DNA of 64,000 bases. Source: Salinicoccus kekensis. GTDB lineage: Bacteria; Bacillota; Bacilli; Staphylococcales; Salinicoccaceae. The position numbers and the translations under genes were made by a program. The stretch is from the NCBI RefSeq assembly GCF_900220995.1, contig NZ_OBQF01000004.1, forward strand, positions 124,001-188,000. The letters run 5' to 3'. Under the pieces are notes generated by a model that was not told where the DNA came from, did no database searches, and saw only the letters and a list, made by a program, of their open reading frames with translations. Positions 42,747-53,178 of this stretch are shown one piece after another. How positions within the stretch are numbered: position 1 is the first letter of the stretch; the number at the start of each line of letters is the position of its first letter.

Positions 42747-43625
42747 ATGGAAGAATTGGATTTAACGACACGAGAAGGTCGTTTTAAACATTTTGGTTCT
42801 GTTGAACCTGTAGAAGGGACCAAGCCAACAGAGAAAGCTGAAATGGCTGATCTTCAAAATTCTAAAAAAGACTTTTTATTTGCAGTTGAATCTGTAGGTA
42901 TCAATAATTTGAGTTATCCGGTCGTGATTGGTGATTACCAGTCTGTCGGAAACTTTGAACTGGCAACGAGCCTGCGCCGTGAGGAGAAGGGCGTCAACAT
43001 GAGTCGTCTGCTGGAAGCATTGGAGACGGAGAACAAAAACGGTGTCAGCCTGGACTTTGAAACGCTTGAACAAGTGTTGAAAGTGCTCCGCGACCGCATG
43101 CGCCAGGAAAACGCAGAAGTCACTGCAGACGGTAAATGGTACTTTTCCAAACCGAGCCCCGGCACGAACCTGCACGGCATGGCCCACGCAGATGTGAAGT
43201 ATTCGCTTGCCCTGGACGAAGGCGGACTGACGAGGAAGCAGTTCGGCATGACCGCCATGGTCACGACGCTCTGCCCATGCTCGAAGGAGATCAGTGAATA
43301 CAGCGCACATAACCAGCGCGGATATGTCAAAGTGCTGATCGATGTCGATCCTGATGCAGAAGTGCCTGAAAACCATAAGGAAATCGTCTATGAACTGCTT
43401 GAGATCAATGCTTCAAGTCAGCTCTATCCGATCCTGAAAAGGACGGATGAGAAGATTGTGACCGAACGCGCCTACGAAAACCCGCGCTTTGTTGAAGACC
43501 TGATCCGTCTGATCGCCTATGATATTGCCGAACTTGACTGGGTCAAAGGTTTTGAACTGGAATGCCGTAACGAAGAAAGCATCCACCAGCATGACGCCTT
43601 CAGCCGCATGAAATATCAGAAATAG
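42747..43625 (+). CDS. folE2: GTP cyclohydrolase IB (FolE2)
   Basis: A 292-residue GTP cyclohydrolase type IB (COG1469) catalysing the first step of folate or queuosine precursor synthesis. The metal and catalytic residues are in TLCPCSKEISEYSAHNQRG, including the essential Cys. Length is normal. FolE2 can use metals other than zinc, and in some species is induced in zinc limitation; I see no clear Zur box here. It lies 10 nt after bshB2. Confidence 0.94.
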   Translation: MEELDLTTREGRFKHFGSVEPVEGTKPTEKAEMADLQNSKKDFLFAVESVGINNLSYPVVIGDYQSVGNFELATSLRREEKGVNMSRLLEALETENKNGVSLDFETLEQVLKVLRDRMRQENAEVTADGKWYFSKPSPGTNLHGMAHADVKYSLALDEGGLTRKQFGMTAMVTTLCPCSKEISEYSAHNQRGYVKVLIDVDPDAEVPENHKEIVYELLEINASSQLYPILKRTDEKIVTERAYENPRFVEDLIRLIAYDIAELDWVKGFELECRNEESIHQHDAFSRMKYQK

Positions 43626-43626
43626 C

Positions 43627-43654
43627 AAAAAGACATCCTTAGGATGTCTTTTTT
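43627..43654. terminator. Bidirectional Rho-independent terminator
   Basis: A 12-bp stem AAAAAGACATCC / GGATGTCTTTTT with a 3-nt loop lies between the convergent folE2 and Cof-type HAD genes. Confidence 0.85.
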
Positions 43655-44534
43655 ATTTGGAAGATGGTTCCAGTTCATTATTGAGCGCCTTTTCAATGAC
43701 TTCGGCCACACCGTCATCCGAGTTCGTACCGGTCACGACATCTGCAATGGCTTTCACTTCCGATGTGGCATTCCCCATGGCCACGGCTGTGCCGACGCGT
43801 TTCAGCATGGATATATCATTCAGGTTGTCACCGATCGCCATCGTGTCCTTCAGATCGACATCCAAAGATTCTGCCAGCTTTTCAAGTGCAATGCCCTTCT
43901 GTGCCTCCGCATGGGTGAGTTCGATGTTCCCCGGGGATGATGCGGAAACGGCAATATCATCAATCTCATTAAGATAGTTCTTGGCCCTCACCAGCTTCGC
44001 ACGGGAGGTTGATGCCGCAAGGAATTTCAGTACGTTTTCATCCTCACGCTCATATACATCCCTGTAGTCCCGGACTTCCTGCAATGAAGTCTTTGCGAGC
44101 CTCTCACGCATCAGCCTTCTGATCTTATCCACATCCGGAGTCCCGCCGGATTGTCTGGCCAGCTCTATGAAAATATCAATATCCCTCTCGATGCTCGTCG
44201 TGTATATTGCACGATCCGTATAGACCTGGTAAAAGATATCCTCCGCCTTCAAAACTTCCGAGACCTCTGTAATCAGGTTACGGGGGAGAGGGTGATCAGC
44301 CACCACTTCATGCTGCTCATCACGCACCTGTGCACCGTTCAGGCAGATATATGGAATCTGCAGCCGGTATTCCCGCACTATCGCATGTGCTTCATAATAG
44401 GCTCTTCCTGTTGCAATGACGACATGGACACCCTGCTCGATCGCTTTATTGATTGCGAGTATGGTTCTTGGTGTGATTTCATGCTCGGGTGTGAGCAGTG
44501 TCCCATCCATATCAATTGCTATCAACTTAACCAT
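43653..44534 (-). CDS. Cof-type HAD-IIB phosphatase
   Basis: A 293-residue haloacid-dehalogenase phosphatase. Motif I is AIDMDGTLL, motif II ATGR, and motif III/IV the Lys after LTHAEAQKG with AIGDNLNDISML. The cap is type IIB. It dephosphorylates sugar phosphates or related metabolites; the substrate is not predictable. It is monocistronic. Confidence 0.88.
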   Translation of the reverse strand: MVKLIAIDMDGTLLTPEHEITPRTILAINKAIEQGVHVVIATGRAYYEAHAIVREYRLQIPYICLNGAQVRDEQHEVVADHPLPRNLITEVSEVLKAEDIFYQVYTDRAIYTTSIERDIDIFIELARQSGGTPDVDKIRRLMRERLAKTSLQEVRDYRDVYEREDENVLKFLAASTSRAKLVRAKNYLNEIDDIAVSASSPGNIELTHAEAQKGIALEKLAESLDVDLKDTMAIGDNLNDISMLKRVGTAVAMGNATSEVKAIADVVTGTNSDDGVAEVIEKALNNELEPSSK

Positions 44535-44572
44535 AAGTTAAATAAAACTCCCTTTTAATGATATATTCTACA

Positions 44573-45064
44573 TTATAACTCATGCTTCCCGCCCTGTGCT
44601 TTCTTCCGCCTCAAATCCTTGAAGAAATCCTTTAAAAGCCGGCTGCATTCTTCCTCCATGACACTCTCCGTCACTTTCGGCCGGTGGTTGAAGCGGGGTT
44701 CGTCAAGCAGCTCCAGCAGGCTCCTCACCGTCCCGCCCTTCCTGTCATAGGCACCGAATACGATGTGGGACAGGCGGCTCATGATGATGGCACCGGAACA
44801 CATGACGCATGGCTCCAGGGTGACATACAGTGTGCAGTCCTCCAGGCGGAAAGATTCAAAATGGCCGCTCGCCCGGTGGATCGCGATCATTTCGGCGTGC
44901 GTCAGGGGATGGCCGACCGTCTCCCTCAGGTTGTGCCCGCGTGCAATGATTTCGTTGTTGTGCACCACCACCGCCCCGATGGGGACTTCGCCTTTTTCAT
45001 ATGCTTTTTTCGCTTCTTCGAGTGCTTCTTTCATGAACATTTCGTGGTCATTTTGCTTTTGCAT
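44573..45064 (-). CDS. tadA: tRNA-specific adenosine deaminase
   Basis: A 163-residue zinc-dependent cytidine/adenosine deaminase-fold enzyme making inosine-34 in tRNA-Arg. The zinc and proton-shuttle motifs are THAEMIA and EPCVMCSGAI. Length is normal. Its start overlaps the end of the upstream HAD gene by 17 nt. Confidence 0.94.
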   Translation of the reverse strand: MQKQNDHEMFMKEALEEAKKAYEKGEVPIGAVVVHNNEIIARGHNLRETVGHPLTHAEMIAIHRASGHFESFRLEDCTLYVTLEPCVMCSGAIIMSRLSHIVFGAYDRKGGTVRSLLELLDEPRFNHRPKVTESVMEEECSRLLKDFFKDLRRKKAQGGKHEL

Positions 45065-45752
45065 TCACTACAAACTCTCCGTCCTGGATCAGGTCGGTCA
45101 CGCTGTCGACGATGAGATCGGCGCCTTTCAGCTGTTCCCGCCCGGATGTGCCGCTCAGCACGCCTATCGTGTACAGCCCTTCTTCTTTTCCGAGCATGGT
45201 GTCGGCATTGTTGTCACCGATCATCACGACATCATCCACACCGTAGCCGTGCCTTTTTAGGAATGGCTGGAGCACCCTGAAATCCGGCTTCTTATAATCA
45301 GTGTCATCGCCGGCCACGATATCATCGATCAATTCACCAAGTCCGAGCTGCCTGATGAAAAGCTCCGCACCTTTCCTGGAATCGCTCGTCACGATGACAT
45401 TTTTATACTCCATGGCTTTCAGTGCGGTGAGCACTTCCCTCGAGCCGTCGATCAATTCCATATGGCTCGCGATGAAATCCAGGTTATTCTCATAGAACTC
45501 CCGTGCCCACCTGCCGCCGCCGGTGGCAAAGCTTTCGTACACCGCATGTATATCGGCACCCGTGCCGCTTGCAGCTATGGAATCGGACTGCATTTTATTG
45601 TCGACAAGGCCGAGCGCACGTGCAAGATCTTCCTTCTCGGAATGAAGTTCAAATTGCTCTGCGAAGGCTTCGACACTTTTGATCGCAAATGGCGTCCATA
45701 CTTTTTCATAATTCAACAATGTGCCGTCCTTATCAAACAGTATCGCTTTCAA
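45048..45752 (-). CDS. HAD-superfamily hydrolase (phosphoglycolate-phosphatase-like)
   Basis: A 234-residue HAD phosphatase: motif I LFDKDGTLL, motif II VTSDS, motif III Lys in TDYKKPDFRV and motif IV MIGDNNADTMLG. The cap is helical (C1). The substrate is unknown. It is cotranscribed with tadA. Confidence 0.86.
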   Translation of the reverse strand: MKAILFDKDGTLLNYEKVWTPFAIKSVEAFAEQFELHSEKEDLARALGLVDNKMQSDSIAASGTGADIHAVYESFATGGGRWAREFYENNLDFIASHMELIDGSREVLTALKAMEYKNVIVTSDSRKGAELFIRQLGLGELIDDIVAGDDTDYKKPDFRVLQPFLKRHGYGVDDVVMIGDNNADTMLGKEEGLYTIGVLSGTSGREQLKGADLIVDSVTDLIQDGEFVVNAKAK

Positions 45753-45768
45753 TTCCTGTCCTCCTGTT

Positions 45769-45797
45769 AAAAATAAGAAGGCACAATGCCTTCTTAT
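45769..45797 (-). terminator. Rho-independent terminator of the kbl-epimerase operon
   Basis: An 11-bp stem ATAAGAAGGCA / TGCCTTCTTAT with a 3-nt loop is followed on the minus strand by TTTTTAAC. It overlaps the epimerase stop. Confidence 0.85.
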
Positions 45798-46738
45798 GCT
45801 TTATCCCTGATTGCGTTTATCATTTCCGTTGTCATTTTTTCCAAATCATACTTGGGTCTGAAACCCCATTGTTTCTCCGCTTCACTCGTATCGATGGAGT
45901 CCGGCCAGCTGTCGGCGATCCCCTGCCTGACGGGATCCACATCATAATCGAGTTCAAAGCCGGGTATATGCTTTTCAATCTCGCGCGCAATCATTCCGGG
46001 CTCGACACTCATTGCCGAGACATTGAATGCATTGCGGTCGATGAGATCTTCGGCGTCCGCCTCCATCAATTGTATCACAGCATCGATGGCATCATCCATA
46101 TACATCATGTCCATATACGTCCCTTCGCCTATATAGGATGTATACTTCCCCGATTTGACCGCTTCAAAATAAATTTCAACAGCATAGTCGGTGGTGCCGC
46201 CGCCCGGCTCCTTGACATGTGAGATGAGTCCCGGGAAACGGAGACCCCGCGTATCCACGCCGAACTTCTTGAAATAATAATCGCACAGCAGCTCCCCGGC
46301 CACTTTGTTGACGCCGTACATCGAAGTCGGCCGTTGGATCGTCGTCTGCGGTGCATCTTTCTTCGGTGTGGAGGGGCCAAAGGCTCCGATCGAGCTCGGC
46401 GTGAAAAATTTGATGCCCCTTTTCCTTGCGGTCTCGAGCGCGTTGACGAGCCCGCCCATATTGATATCCCATGCGATCAGCGGCTTTTCCTCGCATGTCG
46501 CACTGAGCAGCGCCGCCATATGCATGATGGTGTCCGGCTTGAATTCATCCGCCGTCTCCACCATCTCATCATATCTTCTTACATCCAGTATTTTAAACGG
46601 CTTCCCCTTAAGCGGCCCTTCGGCAGGTTCGTTGATATCGGTCGCCAGCACCTTGTCATCGCCGTATATCTCCCTCAGTTTTACAGTCAATTCTGTGCCG
46701 ATCTGCCCGAGTGCGCCTGTAATTAATATTCGTTCCAT
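45794..46738 (-). CDS. NAD-dependent epimerase-like L-threonine 3-dehydrogenase
   Basis: A 314-residue extended SDR with the NAD motif TGALGQIG (residues 7-14), the catalytic YGVNK and the [12 protein letters not shown] segment typical of SDR-type L-threonine dehydrogenases. It would oxidise threonine to 2-amino-3-ketobutyrate, the substrate of the enzyme encoded 12 nt upstream (kbl). That pairing supports threonine dehydrogenase over a sugar epimerase. Confidence 0.87.
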   Translation of the reverse strand: MERILITGALGQIGTELTVKLREIYGDDKVLATDINEPAEGPLKGKPFKILDVRRYDEMVETADEFKPDTIMHMAALLSATCEEKPLIAWDINMGGLVNALETARKRGIKFFTPSSIGAFGPSTPKKDAPQTTIQRPTSMYGVNKVAGELLCDYYFKKFGVDTRGLRFPGLISHVKEPGGGTTDYAVEIYFEAVKSGKYTSYIGEGTYMDMMYMDDAIDAVIQLMEADAEDLIDRNAFNVSAMSVEPGMIAREIEKHIPGFELDYDVDPVRQGIADSWPDSIDTSEAEKQWGFRPKYDLEKMTTEMINAIRDKA

Positions 46739-46750
46739 AATATACCCCTC

Positions 46751-47941
46751 TTATGATATCACGTTTAGTTCTTTTCCAACTTTTTCATAGATTTCCAGTG
46801 CTTCATCCAGCATCTCTTTCGTATGTGCTGCCGTCGGCATGTTGCGCACACGGCCGGTCCCCCTCGGAACCGTCGGGAAGACGATGGATTTCGCATAGAC
46901 GCCCTCTTCCATCAGACGCTTCGAGAACGCCTGGGTCGTCTTCTCATCGCCGATGATGCATGGCGTGATCGGTGTTTCCGAATTGCCGATATTGAAGCCG
47001 AGTGATTTCAGCCCCTTCTTCAAATAATCCCCGTTCTCCCACAATTGATCATGCAGTTCTGTCGATGCCATCAGCATCTTCACGGCTTCATTGATCGCCT
47101 TCGTATCCCCCGGCGTGAGCGATGTGGAGAACAGGAACGGGCGGGCCGCGACCTTCAGGTAGTCCGCGAGCTCCTTTGTGCCGGCGATATAGCCGCCGAC
47201 CACGCCGATCGCCTTCGACAGGGTTCCCATCTGGATATCGACTTCCTTTTCAAGTCCGAAATGCTTCACCGTACCGGCTCCCTTGCCCATGACACCCGAG
47301 CCATGTGCATCATCCACATAGGTGATGAGATCGAACTCTTTTGCGATCTCGACGATCTCCGGAAGTTTCGCCACGTCCCCGTCCATCGAGAACACACCGT
47401 CGGTGATGTACATCACTTTTTTATACTGGCCGGATTCGGTCGCCTCCTTCGCCTTCTGCCGCAGATCATCCATATCGGAATGGTTGACGCGGATGATCTT
47501 TGCACGTGACAGACGGCAGCCGTCGATGATTGAAGCGTGGTTCAGTTCATCTGAAAGGATCGCATCCTCCTTGTTCATGACAGCCTGTATGGCCGCCATA
47601 TTGCAGTTGAAGCCGGACTGGAACGCGACCGCCGCTTCAGTCCCCTTGAATTCAGCAAGCGTCTCCTCAAGTTCGACATGGACATCAAGTGTACCGTTGA
47701 TCGTCCTCACCGCACCTGCACCGACCCCGTGGGAATCGATCGTATCCTTTGCCGCCTGCTTCAGTGTTTCGTCTGTCGCAAGCCCCAGATAGTTGTTTGA
47801 AGACAGATTGATCAATTCTTTGCCGTCAATATCGATCACCGGGCCGTTTGCACCCCGGACCACATTGATTTCATTGTACAGACCGTTATCTTTCAACTCC
47901 TGTAAATTCGAAGATAAAAACTCATTCAATATTTTAGACAT
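46751..47941 (-). CDS. kbl: 2-amino-3-ketobutyrate CoA ligase / glycine C-acetyltransferase
   Basis: A 396-residue PLP enzyme of the alpha-oxoamine synthase family. The PLP Lys is in [14 protein letters not shown], with NYLGLA, DDAHGSG and FNCNMAAIQ also present. It splits 2-amino-3-ketobutyrate with CoA into glycine and acetyl-CoA. The ATG at 47941 follows GGAGAGGGG. It is first in the operon with the threonine dehydrogenase gene, the same pair found next to the tuf cluster in staphylococci. Confidence 0.93.
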   Translation of the reverse strand: MSKILNEFLSSNLQELKDNGLYNEINVVRGANGPVIDIDGKELINLSSNNYLGLATDETLKQAAKDTIDSHGVGAGAVRTINGTLDVHVELEETLAEFKGTEAAVAFQSGFNCNMAAIQAVMNKEDAILSDELNHASIIDGCRLSRAKIIRVNHSDMDDLRQKAKEATESGQYKKVMYITDGVFSMDGDVAKLPEIVEIAKEFDLITYVDDAHGSGVMGKGAGTVKHFGLEKEVDIQMGTLSKAIGVVGGYIAGTKELADYLKVAARPFLFSTSLTPGDTKAINEAVKMLMASTELHDQLWENGDYLKKGLKSLGFNIGNSETPITPCIIGDEKTTQAFSKRLMEEGVYAKSIVFPTVPRGTGRVRNMPTAAHTKEMLDEALEIYEKVGKELNVIS

Positions 47942-48100
47942 TTGCCCCTCTCCTCTCAAATCCATCTTATCATAATAAAGCGCTTTCTTTTAGTGAAATC
48001 CTGTATAATAAAGTAATTGAACTATTCAATTAAAATTAAATAGTTTGAAAAATTTAGGTTGTTTGATAAAATTAACTATTATCTTAATGGAGGTTAGATT

Positions 48101-49276
48101 ATGACGATACACGATTTGGCGGAGTCCACCCTTCCCCAAATGATTGAACACAGAAGATATCTCCACATGCATCCGGAAGAGTCATTCCATGAAGAGGAGA
48201 CTTATAAATATATCCTTGAATACCTGCAGGCGTATGACACACTCGAAATCAGGGAGAAAGTCGGAGGCGGCGGCATCCGCGCAACACTCGGCACAGGCAG
48301 CCCCCATATCGCCATCCGTGCTGACTTTGATGCCCTGCCGATCCAGGACGAAAAGGACGTACCGTATAAGTCGACCGTGGATGGCCTCATGCATGCCTGC
48401 GGACATGACGGGCATACGAGTACACTGTTTGCACTGCTCGACCTTGTGGCAGCACAGGAGAAGGCAGGCAAATTGAAAGGTGCCGTCTCATTCATCTTTC
48501 AATTCGCCGAAGAAATACAGCCCGGCGGTGCAGTTTCCATGGTCGCGGACGACGTCCTGGAGGGCGTGGACAAAGTCTACGGCCAGCATTATTGGAGCCA
48601 GCACCCCACCCATACGGTGAAAGTGAAACCCGGCCCGATCATCTCAAGTCCGGACTATTTCGTCATCACGATCAAGGGCAAAGGCGGACATGCAGCCCAG
48701 CCGCATGATTCCGTCGATCCGGTGCTGATTGCCGCCGAAGTGATTACAAACCTTCAGAGCGTCGTCTCACGGCAGGTGTCCCCGATTGATAATGCCGTTG
48801 TGACATTCGGTAAAGTGCGTGCCGGAACGGCATTCAACATCATCCCGGACACTGCTGAAATCGTCGGCACAGTCCGTACGTTCAAACCTGAAATCAAAGA
48901 CCAGATTCACGAAATATTCCAGAGGGAAGTTGAATATACGGCAAAAAAACGCGGCGCCGAAGGTGAGCTGTTCTACAACTACGGCTACCCTGCGGTCATC
49001 AACCATGAAAGGGAAGCTGAAGTGATTGAAGAAGCCGCACTCGAACTCGGTCTGCCGTTTGAAACGGCCAAGCCGCTCATGATCGGTGAGGATTTCAGCT
49101 ATTATATCCTTGAGAAACCGGGCGCCTTCTTCCTTACAGGTTCCGGCAATCAGGATAAAAATTCGACATACCTGCATCACCATCCGATGTTCGACCTTGA
49201 TGAAGACGCCATGGTCAGCGGTCTGTCGATGTTCATGAAAATTCTGGAGCTCGAGCAGGTGATCGAATGGAACTGA
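48101..49276 (+). CDS. M20-family amidohydrolase, first of three in tandem
   Basis: A 391-residue M20D metallopeptidase/aminoacylase. It has RRYLHMHPEESFHE, MHACGHDGHT with the metal-ligand Cys, FAEEIQPGGA, a lid domain with GGHAAQPHDSVDP and GEDFSYYI. SD is GGAGGTTAG. It overlaps the next gene by 10 nt. Staphylococci carry a single such gene beside tuf; here it has become three. Confidence 0.9.
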   Translation: MTIHDLAESTLPQMIEHRRYLHMHPEESFHEEETYKYILEYLQAYDTLEIREKVGGGGIRATLGTGSPHIAIRADFDALPIQDEKDVPYKSTVDGLMHACGHDGHTSTLFALLDLVAAQEKAGKLKGAVSFIFQFAEEIQPGGAVSMVADDVLEGVDKVYGQHYWSQHPTHTVKVKPGPIISSPDYFVITIKGKGGHAAQPHDSVDPVLIAAEVITNLQSVVSRQVSPIDNAVVTFGKVRAGTAFNIIPDTAEIVGTVRTFKPEIKDQIHEIFQREVEYTAKKRGAEGELFYNYGYPAVINHEREAEVIEEAALELGLPFETAKPLMIGEDFSYYILEKPGAFFLTGSGNQDKNSTYLHHHPMFDLDEDAMVSGLSMFMKILELEQVIEWN

Positions 49277-50457
49277 AGCAGATAGAGAAGATTTCTGATG
49301 ACCATTTCAATGAACTCGTGAAACTCCGCCGCCATTTCCATATGAATCCCGAACTGTCATTCAAAGAAGTCCATACACCGGCATATATCGCAAGCTACCT
49401 TCATGACCTCGGCCTCGAAGTCCAGGAAGGCGTCGGTGGGCGCGGTGTCGTCGGCAGGCTCATAATCGATCAGGATCTGCCCACAGTGGCGCTTCGTGCA
49501 GATTTCGATGCTCTGCCCATCCATGACCAAAAGGACGTGACATACCGCTCTACAGTCCCTGGAGTGATGCATGCATGCGGACATGATGCCCATACATCTG
49601 TAATCATGACGGCCGCCCGCATATTAAGCGAAAATAAAGACTCATTGAAAGGTAATGTGGTCTTCATCTTCCAGCATGCCGAGGAAGTCGATCCAGGGGG
49701 TGCCATACAGATGATCGCCGACGGCTGCCTTGACGGCGTCGATGCGATTTTCGGCCAGCATGTCTCAACAAGCCTCGACATCGGCACCATCGGTTATATA
49801 AAAGGCACAGCCACCGGCATACCGGATGACTTCACGGTGAAGATTAAAGGCCGCGGCGGCCACGCATCAAAACCTGACAGCGCAGTCGACCCACTTGCCG
49901 CAGCCCTCTCCTTCTGCCATCAGATGCAGTACGCCGTCACCAGGAAGTCGTCGCCGATGGAGCCGGTCGTGCTTTCCATCACGATGTTCAACGGCGGCCA
50001 TCAGCATAACGTCATCCCCGACGAAGTCGAAGTCGGCGGCACGATAAGGACATTCAATCACGAGACCCAGGATGTCATGATACGGGAACTGAAGAAATGC
50101 CTGGAAGGTCTTGTGACGATGACCGGCGTATCCTATGAGCTCGACTACATGAAGGGCTATCCGCCGGTCGTCAATGATCACGAAAAGACGGATATCATCA
50201 TACAGGCATCCGGGGAAGTATCCACAGTCGATCAGGTGAAGGAACTCCAGCCGAGCCTCGGCGGTGAGGATTTTTCCTATTACCTGCAGAGAGTGCCCGG
50301 CACCTTCTATTTCACAGGTGTCAGGAATTCAAATTTCAGGGCAGATTACCCACACCATCACGGCATGTTCGACATCGATGAAAAAGGATTGGTCAATGCG
50401 CTGTCGGTGATGCTGCGTGCAGTATGCATATACTTTGAGGAGGAAGCCGTGAAATGA
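49267..50457 (+). CDS. M20-family amidohydrolase, second of three in tandem
   Basis: A 396-residue paralogue of the preceding gene: RRHFHMNPELSFKE, MHACGHDAHT, QHAEEVDPGGA, GGHASKPDSAVDP and GGEDFSYYL. All metal ligands are intact. It overlaps both neighbours (10 nt upstream, 4 nt downstream), so the three genes are translated as a coupled series. Divergence from the first copy is clearly more than a recent duplication. Confidence 0.9.
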   Translation: MELKQIEKISDDHFNELVKLRRHFHMNPELSFKEVHTPAYIASYLHDLGLEVQEGVGGRGVVGRLIIDQDLPTVALRADFDALPIHDQKDVTYRSTVPGVMHACGHDAHTSVIMTAARILSENKDSLKGNVVFIFQHAEEVDPGGAIQMIADGCLDGVDAIFGQHVSTSLDIGTIGYIKGTATGIPDDFTVKIKGRGGHASKPDSAVDPLAAALSFCHQMQYAVTRKSSPMEPVVLSITMFNGGHQHNVIPDEVEVGGTIRTFNHETQDVMIRELKKCLEGLVTMTGVSYELDYMKGYPPVVNDHEKTDIIIQASGEVSTVDQVKELQPSLGGEDFSYYLQRVPGTFYFTGVRNSNFRADYPHHHGMFDIDEKGLVNALSVMLRAVCIYFEEEAVK

Positions 50458-51629
50458 TGGACATAAGAAAAGAAATAGAAAACAGATATGAAGAAATGCA
50501 GGCTGTGCGCAGGCATATGCACAAATATCCGGAACTGTCCTTCCAGGAAACGAATACGAAGGCTTATATATATGAGCAGATCAAAGACCTGCCGCTTGAG
50601 ATCGAACGAGATGTCGGCGGCAACGGCCTGCGTGCGGAACTGCATGTGAATGATGATTTCAAGACCGTGGCCTTGCGTGCTGATTTTGATGCATTGCCGA
50701 TCACAGAAGAGAATGATGTGGCATACAAATCCGAAATCGACGGCATCATGCACGCATGCGGACATGATGCACACACCGCCATGCTGATCACCACCGCAAA
50801 AATTCTTTGTGCACATAAGGACACTTTGCCGGTCAATGTGGTCTTTATTTTCCAGCATGCCGAAGAACAGCTGCCGGGCGGAGCGATAAGTATGGTGGAA
50901 GCAGGCGTCCTCAACGGTGTGGATTACGTGTACGGCATACACGTCTCCAGCAAGTACCCGACAGGCATGCTCGGCTACAATTACGGATACAAACACGCAG
51001 CTGCCGATTCCTTCCACTTTAAAGTGATGGGCCGCGGCGGACACGGTGCAGAACCCCATGTGGCGAATGACCCCGTGGTCGCAGCCGCTTCACTGATCCA
51101 GCAGCTGCAGACGATCGTCTCCCGGACGGTCGATCCCCTGAAGTCCGCAGTCGTCACAGCAGCCATGTTCAATGCCGGCAGTGCCTTCAACATCATACCG
51201 AACAACGCAGATATCAGCGGTACCGTGCGGACATTCGATAAAGAAGTCCAAGACAAAGTGATCACCCGGATGGAAGGCATCCGGAGAGGCATCGAAGAGA
51301 GCTTTGCGCTGGAATGCGAGCTCGAATACGTCAAAGGCTACCCTGCCGTCCTGAATTCGGATGAGCTGGTCGACATGCTGCTTGAAGCGACTGAAGGCAA
51401 AACAGAGTTCATCAGTTCCGTAGAAGAGGTCGAACTCTCAATGGGCGGCGAAGATTTCGCGTATTATCTTGAAAAAGTGCCCGGCGTATTCTTCAATATC
51501 GGCACGATGAATAAAGAACTCGAAACCGATTACCCGCACCACCACCCGAAGTTTGATATCGATGAAGCAGGGATGCAGGCAGGCGTCGAAGCATATCTGC
51601 GCCTGATTACGAATTTCAGGGAAGTGTAG
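50454..51629 (+). CDS. M20-family amidohydrolase, third of three in tandem
   Basis: A 391-residue paralogue: RRHMHKYPELSFQE, MHACGHDAHT, QHAEEQLPGGA, GGHGAEPHVANDP and GGEDFAYYL. It starts at an ATG that overlaps the previous stop (ATGA). All catalytic residues are present. The three paralogues presumably differ in acyl or amino-acid preference. Confidence 0.9.
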   Translation: MMDIRKEIENRYEEMQAVRRHMHKYPELSFQETNTKAYIYEQIKDLPLEIERDVGGNGLRAELHVNDDFKTVALRADFDALPITEENDVAYKSEIDGIMHACGHDAHTAMLITTAKILCAHKDTLPVNVVFIFQHAEEQLPGGAISMVEAGVLNGVDYVYGIHVSSKYPTGMLGYNYGYKHAAADSFHFKVMGRGGHGAEPHVANDPVVAAASLIQQLQTIVSRTVDPLKSAVVTAAMFNAGSAFNIIPNNADISGTVRTFDKEVQDKVITRMEGIRRGIEESFALECELEYVKGYPAVLNSDELVDMLLEATEGKTEFISSVEEVELSMGGEDFAYYLEKVPGVFFNIGTMNKELETDYPHHHPKFDIDEAGMQAGVEAYLRLITNFREV

Positions 51630-51637
51630 GATTTGAG

Positions 51638-51777
51638 CTGCTTACTCAGGACTGGAAATTGCTGTGGGTAAGCAGGCATGACAGGATTCTGCTTACTCAG
51701 GGCTGGAATTCACTGTGAGTGAGCAGTTATTACGAAATTCTGCTTACTCAAACCTGAAACTCACTATGAGTGAGCAG
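51638..51777. repeat. Three tandem 51-bp hairpin repeats
   Basis: Copies start at 51638, 51689 and 51740, exactly 51 bp apart. Each has an inverted repeat: left arm CTGCTTACTCA and right arm TGAGTGAGCAG (first copy TGGGTAAGCAG), about 38 nt end to end, separated by AT-richer spacers such as TTATTACGAAATT. The array lies between the convergent M20 trio and tuf. Confidence 0.9.
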
Positions 51778-51800
51778 GCATTTCCCAAAATATTTATCAA

Positions 51801-51841
51801 AACAAAAAAAGCGCAAAATCTCGATTGAGATTTTGCGCTTT
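51801..51841 (-). terminator. Rho-independent terminator of tuf
   Basis: A perfect 15-bp stem AAAGCGCAAAATCTC / GAGATTTTGCGCTTT with a 4-nt loop is followed on the minus strand by a T run. Confidence 0.93.
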
Positions 51842-51860
51842 CTGTTTATAAGGTCTGAAA

Positions 51861-53048
<1,188 letters not shown>

Positions 53049-53097
53049 TTTAAAATACATCTCCTTATTTAAAGAAATTAATTTGTTTTATAGTTTA

Positions 53098-53125
53098 CTT
53101 GGGAAGAGTGAATCACTCTCCCAAG
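53098..53125 (-). other. Hairpin in the fusA-tuf intergenic region
   Basis: Complementary arms CTTGGGAGAGTGA and TCACTCTTCCCAAG can pair with one bulge. No T run follows on the coding strand, so it may be an mRNA processing or stability element rather than a terminator. Confidence 0.5.
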
Positions 53126-53178
53126 GTGTTTCCTAAACCACTTATAAATGATTTATACCTAAAAATCAAGTAACCGAA

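Noticed and set aside
47977-47986. AAAGCGCTTT upstream of kbl as a cre site
   Set aside because: The core is palindromic, but extending to the full consensus gives three mismatches and no clear promoter alignment.
51638-51777. CRISPR-like array near tuf
   Set aside because: The units are tandem hairpins with only short, related spacers, just three copies, and no cas genes are present.
53098-53125. Hairpin between fusA and tuf as a terminator
   Set aside because: No T run follows on the coding strand, and tuf lies directly downstream.
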